Assembly (NCBI GenBank): GCA_963840055.1
Contig: CAWIXM010000031.1
Location: 62,001-126,000 of the forward strand
Reading direction: 5' to 3'
Source: Rhodoplanes sp963840055
GTDB lineage: Bacteria > Pseudomonadota > Alphaproteobacteria > Rhizobiales > Xanthobacteraceae
Length of the DNA: 64,000 nucleotides
Below, piece by piece: positions 53,001-61,129 of the stretch; within the stretch, counting starts at the first letter, position 1, and each line of letters opens with the position of its first letter. The notes under the pieces are model-generated. The model was given only the letters and a program-made list of their open reading frames with translations. It searched no databases and was not told where the DNA came from. Both the position numbers and the translations under genes were made by a program.

Positions 53001-53603
53001 GGCGAAGCGATGCGCGCGCGCGACAATCGCGTGCTCTATTTCGCCGGCTACAAGACGATGCGCGACCGCTACAAAATTGCCGAGATCGAGCGCGCGTCCG
53101 ATGCGATCGTGTGGTGCTGCGACGAAGGACCCGGCTTTACGCCCGACCGGCCGCAGGACAAGACCTTCGTCGGGAATATCGTCGCCGCGCTGAACGCCTA
53201 CGGGACGGGCGCGCTCGGGGCGCAAGCAATTCCGCTCGGCGAGGTCGACCGCGTGATCGCCATCGGCTCGGACGGGATGATGGGGGCGGTCGCACGCGCG
53301 CGGCACGAGATTCTCGCCACCCACCTCAAGTCCGGCCACAAGGCGATCGGCTCGATCAACTCGCCGATGCAGTGCATGATGAAAGAGATCTGCGCCCAGT
53401 GCCTGCAGGCGCATCGTGATCCCGCGACGGGCGTCGAGACAGTCGTGTTCTCCTGCGCCAATCAGGACCAGGACCTCGATCAAGTCGATTTCGGATGCTT
53501 GCGCGGCCGGCTCAGCCAGAACAGCGCGCAGGAGAAATTGACCAAGCAATGGATCGACCATTCGCTGCGTGAGCTCGGCCTGCGTCAATCCAAAGCAACG
53601 TAA
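50052..53603 (+). CDS. Giant FAD/Fe-S oxidoreductase: GltD-like plus NfnA-like modules in reverse order
   Basis: An 1183-aa protein. Residues 1-260 are a unique helical region. Cysteines C264, C267, C275, then C330, C338, C341, C345 resemble the N-terminal Fe-S domain of GltD-type enzymes. FAD site VLVVGLGPAGFTLAHHL starts at 400; the second dinucleotide site is VVVIGGGLTAIDTATEAL. From about 865 to the end it is NfnA/DHOD-K-like: FHPGQFYRLQNYETL, VLLVGGGLGNAVLFSIGEAM, and a [2Fe-2S] set C1108, C1114, C1117, C1135. It therefore holds the same modules as the 799-aa protein, swapped. It is 52 bp after the terminator, so it may have its own promoter. Confidence 0.83.
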   Translation: MNSIAQSARITKTDPVQDLALPPELALGFGVRFDDLYRRDGLARLDAAFVAFLHEADAALHDQLLAARAAPDKVAGKDKSELIIALAPHLEDFIGELFGIRSELHALKARHDALSPLYSVKRLFVQRRAMKKYGPPIAQSFDGEALRREVEILIGDELTELRFAEWVAARLDKESEHADALDVAARYAAWATHTPEGQHRHKAGVLFKAPGKVDPMRLVPVETEVVDGVTTLKLPAHHRRRREGFALTDPGTDLIGALDHANYCIWCHNQGKDSCAKGLTEKSAAFKRNEFGVALAGCPLEEKISEMNLVKARGESIGALAIAIIDNPMCAATGHRICNDCMKSCIYQKQDPVDIPQIETRTLKDTLALPWGFEIYSLLTRWNPLDIRRPLPKPASGRTVLVVGLGPAGFTLAHHLMNDGHAVVAIDGLKIEPLPSDISGAAIDGKRSAFRPIRDIASLEDDLGSRVMAGFGGVAEYGITVRWNKNFLKLVRLLLERRAEFKMFGGVRFGGTLGIEDAFALGFDHIALCAGAGKPTVVPMKNGLAPGVRQASDFLMALQLTGAAKSDSLANLQVELPVVVIGGGLTAIDTATEALAYYPVQIEKFLAHYEALVAERGETAVRAAWSAAEAGTADTFLAHARAIRAERAAAAREKRAPRIIELLHSWGGATIAYRRRMIDAPSYTLNHEEIAKAMEEGIRFAERLTPSEVLLDDFGHARALRLTGQAAEDAGKQADIVMPARTILVAAGTLPNTTLAREEPGGITLDGKYFTARDEDGMPVSPERSVKPAVLHVLSAIRPDGRAVSFFGDLHPSFAGNVVKAMASAKQGYPIVSRLLAKLPRSRSSIDELLARLDRELRASVLEVIRLTPTIVEVVVHAPMAARAFHPGQFYRLQNYETLARRHDGTRLTMEGLALTGAWVDRERGLISLIVLEMGGSSDLCAQLKPGEPVVLMGPTGMPTEIPSGETVLLVGGGLGNAVLFSIGEAMRARDNRVLYFAGYKTMRDRYKIAEIERASDAIVWCCDEGPGFTPDRPQDKTFVGNIVAALNAYGTGALGAQAIPLGEVDRVIAIGSDGMMGAVARARHEILATHLKSGHKAIGSINSPMQCMMKEICAQCLQAHRDPATGVETVVFSCANQDQDLDQVDFGCLRGRLSQNSAQEKLTKQWIDHSLRELGLRQSKAT

Positions 53604-53690
53604 CACCGCTGCCGACAAGCAGGGTCGGGGTATCGGACAGCGCCGCGGGCGGTGAAACCCGAGGCCCGCGCATCGTCGGAGGGAGCAACC

Positions 53691-54299
53691 ATGCATGTCC
53701 GCGAACCTCTTGTCAGCCCGGTCGACATTTCCGAACTGCGGCCGACCCAGATCACCGTCGGCATGCACGAGGTGCGGGCGAAGCGAGAGAGCTGGCAAGC
53801 GAAGAAGGACAAAAGCGAGTTCCTCGGCCGGCATATGATCCCGGTGATCCTGGGACCGAAAGAGCGACATTACATCATCGACCAGCATCACCTGGCGCGC
53901 GCCCTGCACGACGAGGGCCAGGAGCATGTGCTCGTTTCGGTCGTCACCGATTTGCGCATGCTCGACCGCGACGCCTTCTGGATATTCCTCGACAATCGCG
54001 GCTGGTGTCACCCCTATGACCAGAGGGGCGTGCGTTGCCGGTTCGCCGACATACCCAAAGCGGTCGCCGATCTGGTCGACGATCCGTTCCGCAGCCTTGC
54101 CGGGGAGTTGCGCAAGGCCGGGGGGTTTTCCAAGGACACCACGCCCTTCAGCGAATTTCTCTGGGCCGACTTCCTGCGGCGGCGGATCAAACGGGCGGCG
54201 GTCAAAAGCGATTTCAACAAGGCGCTCGGCGAAGCGATGACGCTTGCGAAATCGCCCGACGCCCGCTTCCTGCCAGGCTGGTGCGGGCCGATCGTTTGA
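53691..54299 (+). CDS. ParB-like nuclease domain protein (ParBc_2 type)
   Basis: A 202-aa protein starting MHVREPLVSPVDISELRPTQ; GGAGGGAG precedes the ATG at 53691. It matches the small ParB-like/Srx superfamily: PTQITVGMHEV, FLGRHMIPVILGPKERHYII, DQHHLARALHDEGQEHVLVS. It lacks the HTH of true ParB, so it is not a chromosome partition protein. Function unknown; possibly a nucleotide-dependent enzyme. Confidence 0.75.
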   Translation: MHVREPLVSPVDISELRPTQITVGMHEVRAKRESWQAKKDKSEFLGRHMIPVILGPKERHYIIDQHHLARALHDEGQEHVLVSVVTDLRMLDRDAFWIFLDNRGWCHPYDQRGVRCRFADIPKAVADLVDDPFRSLAGELRKAGGFSKDTTPFSEFLWADFLRRRIKRAAVKSDFNKALGEAMTLAKSPDARFLPGWCGPIV

Positions 54300-54356
54300 T
54301 CCGCGCGGCGCGTTCGCGTCTTATGCGCGGGAGCAAGATACATCGAGAGGAAATCG

Positions 54357-55583
54357 ATGCCCCGCGCTTTCGTTCTCGTTCTCGACTCGGTCGGCGTCGG
54401 GGGCGCGCCCGATGCGGCGCAGTACGGCGATGCCGGTGCGGATACGGTCGGCCATATCGCGGAAGCCTGCGCGTGCGGCGAAGGCGATCGGCCGGGCCTG
54501 CGCCGCGGACCGCTCGATCTGCCCCATCTCGCCCGACTCGGGCTCGGCGAAGCTTGCCGCCTGGCGAGCGGCCGCGTGCCGCCGAACCTTGAGGCGGGCC
54601 TCCTGCGCGGGCAATATGTGCGCGGACAATATGGCTGCGCGGCAGAGGCATCGCGCGGCAAGGACACGCCGTCCGGACACTGGGAGATTGCGGGCTGCCC
54701 GGTTCGGTTTGATTGGGGCTACTTCCCCAACGCCCGGCCGTGCTTCCCGCCGGACTTGGTCGAGACGCTTTGCCGTGAAGCCGGATTGCCCGGCATTCTC
54801 GGCGATAGGCACGCCTCCGGCACGGAGATCATCGCCGAACTTGGCGAGGAGCACATGCGGACCGGCAAGCCGATCTGCTACACCTCAGCCGACAGCGTAT
54901 TCCAGATCGCGGCGCATGAAGAGACATTCGGGCTTACTCGGCTCTACGAAGTCTGCCTCATCGCCCGCCGCCTGGTCGATCGATTGAATATCGGACGGGT
55001 GATTGCGCGCCCCTTCGTCGGCGCGACGGCCGCCGATTTCGTGCGCACCGCGAACCGCCGCGACTACGCGGTGCCACCGCCGGAGCCGACCATTCTCGAT
55101 CTCGCAACGGCCTCCGGCCGCGACGTCATCACCGTCGGTAAGATCGCCGATATTTTCGCGCATCGCGCGACGGGTCGCGTGCTCAAGGCGGCGGGCAACG
55201 ACGCCCTCTTTGACCGCACCATCGAGGGGGCGCGCGCGCTTGCCGACGGCGGTTTCCTGTTCGCCAACTTTATTGACTTCGATACTCTCTTTGGCCATCG
55301 CCGCGATGTCGCCGGCTACGCCGCTGCGCTCGAAGCATTCGACCGCCGCCTGGTCGAGCTTGATTCCGTCCTGCGCGCAGATGACCTCGTGATCATCACC
55401 GCCGATCACGGCTGCGATCCGACGTTTCGCGGCACCGACCACACCCGCGAGCAAGCGCCGGTGCTTGCGTATGGCGCTGCGCCTCCCGGCGCGATCGGGG
55501 CGCGATCCTCCTATGCCGATATCGCCGCATCCGTGGCGAGCCATCTTGATCTGCCCTGGAACGGGCCTGGGCAGGCATTCTGA
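54357..55583 (+). CDS. deoB: Phosphopentomutase
   Basis: A 408-aa alkaline-phosphatase-superfamily mutase interconverting (deoxy)ribose 1- and 5-phosphate. Metal ligands are visible in VLVLDSVGVGGAPDA and ITADHGCDPTFRGTDHTREQ; the phospho-threonine region is RGKDTPSGHWEIAG. Length normal. It sits alone, without other deo genes. Its product could feed ribose 5-phosphate to Prs. Confidence 0.93.
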   Translation: MPRAFVLVLDSVGVGGAPDAAQYGDAGADTVGHIAEACACGEGDRPGLRRGPLDLPHLARLGLGEACRLASGRVPPNLEAGLLRGQYVRGQYGCAAEASRGKDTPSGHWEIAGCPVRFDWGYFPNARPCFPPDLVETLCREAGLPGILGDRHASGTEIIAELGEEHMRTGKPICYTSADSVFQIAAHEETFGLTRLYEVCLIARRLVDRLNIGRVIARPFVGATAADFVRTANRRDYAVPPPEPTILDLATASGRDVITVGKIADIFAHRATGRVLKAAGNDALFDRTIEGARALADGGFLFANFIDFDTLFGHRRDVAGYAAALEAFDRRLVELDSVLRADDLVIITADHGCDPTFRGTDHTREQAPVLAYGAAPPGAIGARSSYADIAASVASHLDLPWNGPGQAF

Positions 55584-55686
55584 CCGCGGCTTCGTGCTTT
55601 CGGTATAGGTAATATAGCACCTTCAGCCCGGAACAAGCGCGCATACTATTCGTTACGAATCTGCCTCAGTCCGGTCGAGGTGCGCC

Positions 55687-58600
55687 TTGTCCGCCTATGT
55701 TGAACTCGCCGTCAGCACCAATTTCTCGTTCCTGCGAGGAGCGTCGCATCCCGAAGAGCTGGTGATGCAGGCGAAGGCGCTGGGGCTTTCCGGCCTCGGC
55801 GTCGCCGACCGCAACTCGGTTGCGGGCGTCGTGCGCGCGCACGAGGCGGCGAAGGAGCATGGGGTGCGCCTCGCGGTCGGCGCGCGGCTCGTCTTCGCCG
55901 ACGCGACCCCGGACATTCTCGCCTATCCGCAGGACCGCGCCGGCTGGGCGCAGCTCACTCGCCTGCTCACGTTCGGCAAGCGCCGCGCCGAAAAGGGCGC
56001 CTGCACGCTGTTCTTCGACGATCTCCTGGCGCATGCCGCGGGGCTGAACCTGATCGTGTTCTTGGACGAAATGCCTGCGGCCGACAATATCTCGTCATGC
56101 GCGGGCTCGACCCGCGCATCCACCCCCTCCCTACCCTCCCCCGCAAGCGGGGGAGGGAGCCGAGCGCAGCGAGGCGGGAGGGGGAAGAAATTTGCCGTGG
56201 CAATGACGACGGAGACGATGACTGCGCGGCACTCGCCCCGAAACGACGATTATATTCTTGCCCGCCTGCGCGAAGCCGCGCCGGGTTCAGTATGGCTCGG
56301 GGCGAGCATGCTCTATCGCGGCGACGACGCCCGGCGGCTTGCACGTCTTGCAGAGCTTGCAGTTACGGCCAAAGTTCCGCTCATCGCCGTGGGCGACGTG
56401 CTCTATCACGCGCCGGAGCGGCGCGCATTGCAGGACGTCGTCACCTGCATTCGCGAACATCTCACCCTCGATAACGCCGGCCGCCGGCTCGAAGCGAATG
56501 CCGAGCGCCACCTCAAATCGGCAGCCGAAATGACGCGCCTGTTTCGCGCCGCTCCGCAAGCGATCGCCGAGACGCAACGTTTTCTCGATCGGTGCCGCTT
56601 CTCGCTCGACGAACTCGCCTACGAGTATCCGGACGAAATCCGCGAAGGTTTCGCCACCCCGCAGGACGCGCTTGTCGCTTTTGCCGAGGAAGGCGCGCGC
56701 CGGCGATATCCGCATGGGGTGCCGGCGAACGTGCGCCATGCGCTCGACCACGAATACGCGCTCATCGCCGAACTCGGTTATGCGCCCTATTTCCTCACCG
56801 TGCACGACATCGTGCGCTTTGCCCGCGCGCAGGGCATTCTCTGCCAGGGCCGCGGCTCGGCCGCGAACTCCGCCGTCTGCTACTGCCTCGGCGTGACCGA
56901 GGTCGATCCCGAACGCGCGGACCTGTTGTTCGAGCGCTTCGTCTCGGCCGAGCGGCGCGAGCCGCCCGACATCGACGTCGATTTCGAGCATGAGCGGCGC
57001 GAGGAGGTGATCCAGTACATCTATCGACGCTATGGGCGCGAGCGCGCAGGACTCGCCGCGACCGTCATCTGCTATCGCGGGCGCAGCGCCATCCGCGAGG
57101 TCGGCAAAGTGTTCGGCCTCTCGGATGATGCGATCGGGGCGCTCGCCGGCACGCTGTGGGGCTGGTCGGCCGAGGCGATTTCCAACGAGCACGCGCGCCG
57201 CGTAGGCTTCGACCCGGCCGATCCGCGGCTTGCCAAAGTCCTGGCGCTCGCGCGCGAACTGATCGGCTTTCCGCGCCACCTCTCCCAGCACGTCGGCGGC
57301 TTCGTCATCACCCGCGGCCGGCTCGACGAACTCGTGCCGATCGAGAACGCCGCAATGGAGGAGCGCACCGTCATTGAATGGGACAAGGATGATCTCGACA
57401 CGCTGCGCATCCTCAAGATCGACGTGCTCGGGCTCGGCATGTTGTCCTGCCTGCGCCGCTCGCTCGATCTGTTGCAGAAACATTTCCCAGAGTTTGCTTC
57501 TCTTGTACCTCCCCCTGGAGGGAGGTCGGTCCGCGAAGCGAAGCGGGAGGGGGTGAGTTCAGAAGGTTCACCCCACCCCGGCGCGTCGTCCGCCGGCGCG
57601 GACCGCGCGCCGACCCTCCCCCTCCAGGGGAGGGTTGGACAACAGCCCTCGGCTCTTACAGACTCCCCGGAAACGCGGCTCGATCTCTCGGTCATTCCGC
57701 CGGAGGACCCGGCGGTGTACCGCATGCTGTCGCGCGCGGACTCGGTCGGTGTATTCCAGGTCGAGAGCCGCGCGCAGATGACCATGCTGCCGCGGCTTCG
57801 CCCGCGCACGTTCTACGATCTCGTCATCGAGGTGGCGATCGTGCGCCCGGGACCGATCCAGGGCGACATGGTGCATCCCTATCTGCGCCGGCGGCAGGGC
57901 CTGGAGGAAGTGCACTTCCCTTCGCCCTCCCCCGCGCATGGCCCGGCGGACGAATTGCGCCAGGTGCTCGGAAAAACGCTTGGCGTGCCCCTGTTCCAGG
58001 AGCAGGCGATGCGGATCGCGATCGTCGCGGCGGGCTTCACCCCGTCCGAGGCCGACCAGTTGCGCCGCGCCATGGCGACCTTCCGCCGCGTCGGCACCAT
58101 CAAATATTTCCGCACCAAGCTGATCGAAGGCATGGCCGCGCGCGGCTATCCGCGCGATTTTGCCGAGCGCTGCTTCAATCAGATCGAGGGTTTTGGCGAA
58201 TACGGCTTTCCGGAAAGCCACGCCGCAAGCTTCGCGCTGCTCGTCTACGCGTCGGCCTGGATCAAATGCCGCTATCCGGACGTGTTTGCCGCCGCTCTTC
58301 TCAACAGCCAACCGATGGGCTTTTACGCGCCGGCCCAGATCGTGCGGGACGCCCAGGAACACGGCGTCGAGGTGCGCCCCGTCGATGTGAACTTTTCCGA
58401 CTGGGACAACACGCTGGAGGCGTGCGAGAGACCCCTTTCTGACGTCATTCCGGGCGAGCCCGAAGGGCGAGACCCGGAATCCAAAACCCAGATTAGCGAG
58501 CATGGATTCCGGGCTCGCGGGCTCGCGGCCGCGCCCCGGAATGACGGGTTTGGAGGAGCGACGAACAACCCGACCTCTGACCGCTCCCTCCAAGGGGAGA

Positions 58601-59736
58601 GGAAGCAACAGCTCGCGCAAGCCAGCTTCACCTCCTCCCTTGAGGGGGAGGTCGATCAACGCCGGCTCAACAGCGTTGATCGGGAGGGGGGTGATGTTGA
58701 GGCGATTGCGAAAGAATCCACCCCCCTCCCCGGCCCTTCCCCGCAAGGGGGGAGGGAGCAGCACTTCGCGAGCGGGGCGAGCGACGGGCAACCCCCCCGC
58801 CTTCACCCCCGTCATGCCGAGATGCAGGACGATATCCGCGCCACTCACGCGGTGCGGCTCGGCCTGCGCCAGATCAGCGGCTTTTCCGAAGACGACGCCC
58901 GCGCGATCGAGCGCGCGCGCGGAGCAGGCTTCGATTCGGTGCGCGATCTATGGCTGCGCACAAAGCTTTCGCCCGCCATCCTGGAGCGCCTTGCGCAAGC
59001 CGACGCCTTCCGCTCCGTCGGCCTGGACCGCCGCAAGGCGCTGTGGGCGGTGCGCGCGTTGCGCCGGGCCGGCGACAAGGACGACCTGCCGCTGTTTGCA
59101 CGCGTACAAACCCCGGAACTCGAACCTGACGTTGCGCTGCCGCCCATGCGGCTCGGCGAACACGTAGTCGCCGACTACCGCCATCTCCACCTGTCGCTGA
59201 AGGCGCATCCAGCCTCGTTCCTGCGCAGCGATCTCGACCGCCGCGGCATCCTGCGCAACGAACGCCTCGCTGCAATCCCCTCGGGTCGAAGGGTGAGCGT
59301 CGCCGGGATCGTGCTGGTGCGCCAGCGCCCCGGCACCGCCAAAGGCGTCATCTTCATGACGCTAGAGGACGAGACTGGCGTCGCCAACGCGATCGTTTGG
59401 CCGCAAATATTCGAAACCTATCGCCCGATCGTGCTTGGCGCCCGTCTCGTCAGCGTCAGCGGCAAGCTGCAGAACGAATCCGGCGTGATCCATGTCGTCG
59501 CCGACCGCCTCGACGACCTTACGCCGCTGCTGCAGCGGCTCGCGGCCGACGCCGGCTGCATCGAAGCGCTCGCCCGCTGCGACGAATTCAAGCGTCCAAT
59601 TCCCGAAGGCCGCATTCCGTTGCGCGCCGGCAGCTCGCTCGCCGCCCTGTTGCGCGAAGAGCCGCAACTCACCGACGAGTTCGCGGTCACGGCAGAAGTC
59701 CGCTCTGCCCTGCCCAAGGGCCGCGATTTTCGCTAG
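55687..59736 (+). CDS. dnaE2: Error-prone DNA polymerase DnaE2 (ImuC) with three repeat-encoded insertions
   Basis: A 1349-aa C-family polymerase alpha subunit, starting at TTG 55687 (MSAYVELAVSTNFSFLRGAS). PHP domain at the N terminus, active-site PPDIDVDFEHERREEVI, and a C-terminal OB domain (VSVAGIVLVRQRPGTAKGVI). It performs SOS translesion synthesis with ImuA and ImuB, but these genes are not adjacent; deoB is upstream. The family is about 1080-1120 aa. Three low-complexity G/P/R-rich inserts (about residues 133-184, 603-657 and 912-1047) coincide with palindromic repeat DNA and account for some 235 extra residues. Between them the conserved blocks are continuous, so the protein may still work. 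Confidence 0.93.
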   Translation: MSAYVELAVSTNFSFLRGASHPEELVMQAKALGLSGLGVADRNSVAGVVRAHEAAKEHGVRLAVGARLVFADATPDILAYPQDRAGWAQLTRLLTFGKRRAEKGACTLFFDDLLAHAAGLNLIVFLDEMPAADNISSCAGSTRASTPSLPSPASGGGSRAQRGGRGKKFAVAMTTETMTARHSPRNDDYILARLREAAPGSVWLGASMLYRGDDARRLARLAELAVTAKVPLIAVGDVLYHAPERRALQDVVTCIREHLTLDNAGRRLEANAERHLKSAAEMTRLFRAAPQAIAETQRFLDRCRFSLDELAYEYPDEIREGFATPQDALVAFAEEGARRRYPHGVPANVRHALDHEYALIAELGYAPYFLTVHDIVRFARAQGILCQGRGSAANSAVCYCLGVTEVDPERADLLFERFVSAERREPPDIDVDFEHERREEVIQYIYRRYGRERAGLAATVICYRGRSAIREVGKVFGLSDDAIGALAGTLWGWSAEAISNEHARRVGFDPADPRLAKVLALARELIGFPRHLSQHVGGFVITRGRLDELVPIENAAMEERTVIEWDKDDLDTLRILKIDVLGLGMLSCLRRSLDLLQKHFPEFASLVPPPGGRSVREAKREGVSSEGSPHPGASSAGADRAPTLPLQGRVGQQPSALTDSPETRLDLSVIPPEDPAVYRMLSRADSVGVFQVESRAQMTMLPRLRPRTFYDLVIEVAIVRPGPIQGDMVHPYLRRRQGLEEVHFPSPSPAHGPADELRQVLGKTLGVPLFQEQAMRIAIVAAGFTPSEADQLRRAMATFRRVGTIKYFRTKLIEGMAARGYPRDFAERCFNQIEGFGEYGFPESHAASFALLVYASAWIKCRYPDVFAAALLNSQPMGFYAPAQIVRDAQEHGVEVRPVDVNFSDWDNTLEACERPLSDVIPGEPEGRDPESKTQISEHGFRARGLAAAPRNDGFGGATNNPTSDRSLQGERKQQLAQASFTSSLEGEVDQRRLNSVDREGGDVEAIAKESTPLPGPSPQGGREQHFASGASDGQPPRLHPRHAEMQDDIRATHAVRLGLRQISGFSEDDARAIERARGAGFDSVRDLWLRTKLSPAILERLAQADAFRSVGLDRRKALWAVRALRRAGDKDDLPLFARVQTPELEPDVALPPMRLGEHVVADYRHLHLSLKAHPASFLRSDLDRRGILRNERLAAIPSGRRVSVAGIVLVRQRPGTAKGVIFMTLEDETGVANAIVWPQIFETYRPIVLGARLVSVSGKLQNESGVIHVVADRLDDLTPLLQRLAADAGCIEALARCDEFKRPIPEGRIPLRAGSSLAALLREEPQLTDEFAVTAEVRSALPKGRDFR
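56091..56232. repeat. Repeat insertion 1 inside dnaE2
   Basis: It begins GTCATGCGCGGGCTCGACCC and contains the 11-bp hairpin CCCTCCCCCGC AA GCGGGGGAGGG. In frame it encodes SCAGSTRASTPSLPSPASGG and similar sequence. It interrupts the PHP-domain region, where homologues run directly from the NLIVFL strand to ILARLREAAPG. Confidence 0.8.
57497..57660. repeat. Repeat insertion 2 inside dnaE2
   Basis: Imperfect inverted repeats around CCTCCCCCTGGAGGGAGG and CCCTCCCCCTCCAGGGGAGG. In frame it encodes VPPPGGRSVREAKREGVSSE and similar residues between LLQKHFPEF and RLDLSVIPPEDPAVYRML. Confidence 0.8.
58428..58818. repeat. Repeat block 3 inside dnaE2, three tandem elements
   Basis: It contains a 102-bp GTCATTCCGG-family element (58444-58545), then CTCCCTCCAAGGGGAGAG, CCTCCCTTGAGGGGGAGG with GATCAACGCCGGCTCAACAG, and CCTTCCCCGCAAGGGGGGAG. 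All stay open in the dnaE2 frame, giving about 130 extra residues between SDWDNTLEACE and THAVRLGLRQISGF. Confidence 0.85.
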
Positions 59737-59865
59737 ACACGCGCCCGATCGAACGCCTCGACATGGCCCTTGCGGCCGGCGCGCGCTCCGGTCAAGATGC
59801 GCGAAGAACAAAGAACTAAATCAACCAAGAGGAAAACACCCAAATCCCCCCAAGGAGGATCGATT

Positions 59866-61041
59866 GTGACTTCATGTTCTCTTTTTTCCGTCAAGCGGGT
59901 GGCTGCCGCCGCCGTCGTGATTGCCATGGTCGGCGCGCCGAGCGTCGCCCTGGCGCAGATAAAGATCGGCTCCTCGCTGTCGGTGACAGGACCCGCCTCT
60001 TTCCTCGGCGACCCCGAGAAGAAGACGCTGGAAATGTATGTCGACGAGATCAACAAGAAGGGCGGCATCAACGGGCAGAAGCTCGAACTCATCGTCTATG
60101 ATGACGGCGGTGACGCCAACGCGGCGCGCACGTTCGCCACCAGGCTGGTCGAGGACGATAAGGTCGCCGCGGTCATCGGCGGCACCACAACCGGGGCGAC
60201 CATGGCGATGATCCCGGTGTTCGAGGAGGCGCAGGTCCCATTCATTTCGCTCGCTGGCGGCATCCCGATCGTCGAGCCGGTGAAGAAATGGGTGTTCAAG
60301 ACGCCGCACACCGACAAGATGGCGTGCGAGAAGATCTTCGCCGACCTCAAGAAGCGCAAGCTGACGAAAATCGCGATCATTTCCGGTACCGGCGCGTTCG
60401 GCAAGTCGATGCATAACCAATGCGTAAAAATCGCGCCCAAGTACGGCATCACCATCGCCCATGAAGAGACCTACGGGCCGGGCGACAGCGACATGACGCC
60501 CCAACTCACGAACATCAAAAACACACCCGGCATTCAAGCCGTTCTTAACACCGGCTTTGGCCAAGGGCCCGCGATCGTCACCCGCAACTACCGGCAGCTC
60601 GCGATACCGCAGCCGCTCTATCAAAGCCACGGCGTCGCGTCGAAGCAGTACATCCAGCTCGCCGGAGATGCGGCGAACGGCGTGCGGCTGCCGGCCGCCG
60701 CTTTGCTCGTCGCCAACAAGCTGCCGAATAGCGACAAACAAAAGCCGGTCGTCACCGGCTATACGAAGGCCTATGAAGGCAAGACGAAACAAGACGTCTC
60801 CACCTTCGGCGGCCACGCCTATGATGCTTTGATGATCCTGACGGAAGCGGCCAAGCGCGCCGGCGGCTTCAAGGACAAGGCGAAGCTGCGTGACCAGATC
60901 GAAAAGACCAAGGGCTTCATTGGAACCGGCGGCGTCGTGAACATGTCGCCGACCAATCATGTGGGCCTCGATCAGTCGGCCTTCCGTATGCTCGAGATCA
61001 AGAACGGCGACTGGGTGCTCGTTCCCGAATCCGGTTCGTGA
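59866..61041 (+). CDS. Periplasmic substrate-binding protein of HAAT transporter 2
   Basis: A 391-aa LivK/HAAT-type binding protein. GTG 59866 has a perfect AAGGAGGA 6 nt upstream; an upstream in-frame ATG lacks a ribosome-binding site. Signal peptide FSVKRVAAAAVVIAMVGAPS ending ALAQ. Mature features: IKIGSSLSVTGPASFLGDPE, DDKVAAVIGGTTTGATMAMI, PFISLAGGIPIVEP, and FGGHAYDALMILTEA. First gene of the plus-strand operon. Confidence 0.92.
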   Translation: MTSCSLFSVKRVAAAAVVIAMVGAPSVALAQIKIGSSLSVTGPASFLGDPEKKTLEMYVDEINKKGGINGQKLELIVYDDGGDANAARTFATRLVEDDKVAAVIGGTTTGATMAMIPVFEEAQVPFISLAGGIPIVEPVKKWVFKTPHTDKMACEKIFADLKKRKLTKIAIISGTGAFGKSMHNQCVKIAPKYGITIAHEETYGPGDSDMTPQLTNIKNTPGIQAVLNTGFGQGPAIVTRNYRQLAIPQPLYQSHGVASKQYIQLAGDAANGVRLPAAALLVANKLPNSDKQKPVVTGYTKAYEGKTKQDVSTFGGHAYDALMILTEAAKRAGGFKDKAKLRDQIEKTKGFIGTGGVVNMSPTNHVGLDQSAFRMLEIKNGDWVLVPESGS

Positions 61042-61129
61042 GGCGCAACCGGCGGAGGCGCGGCGGCGATTTGATCGACGCCGTGTCTCCGACCACGGCA
61101 ATGCTCAAGCCAAGCGAATCAGGTAGGCC

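Noticed and set aside
50997..54011. Long minus-strand open frame (1004 codons)
   Set aside because: Antisense of the 1183-aa oxidoreductase and the ParB-like gene; no motif, compositionally biased.
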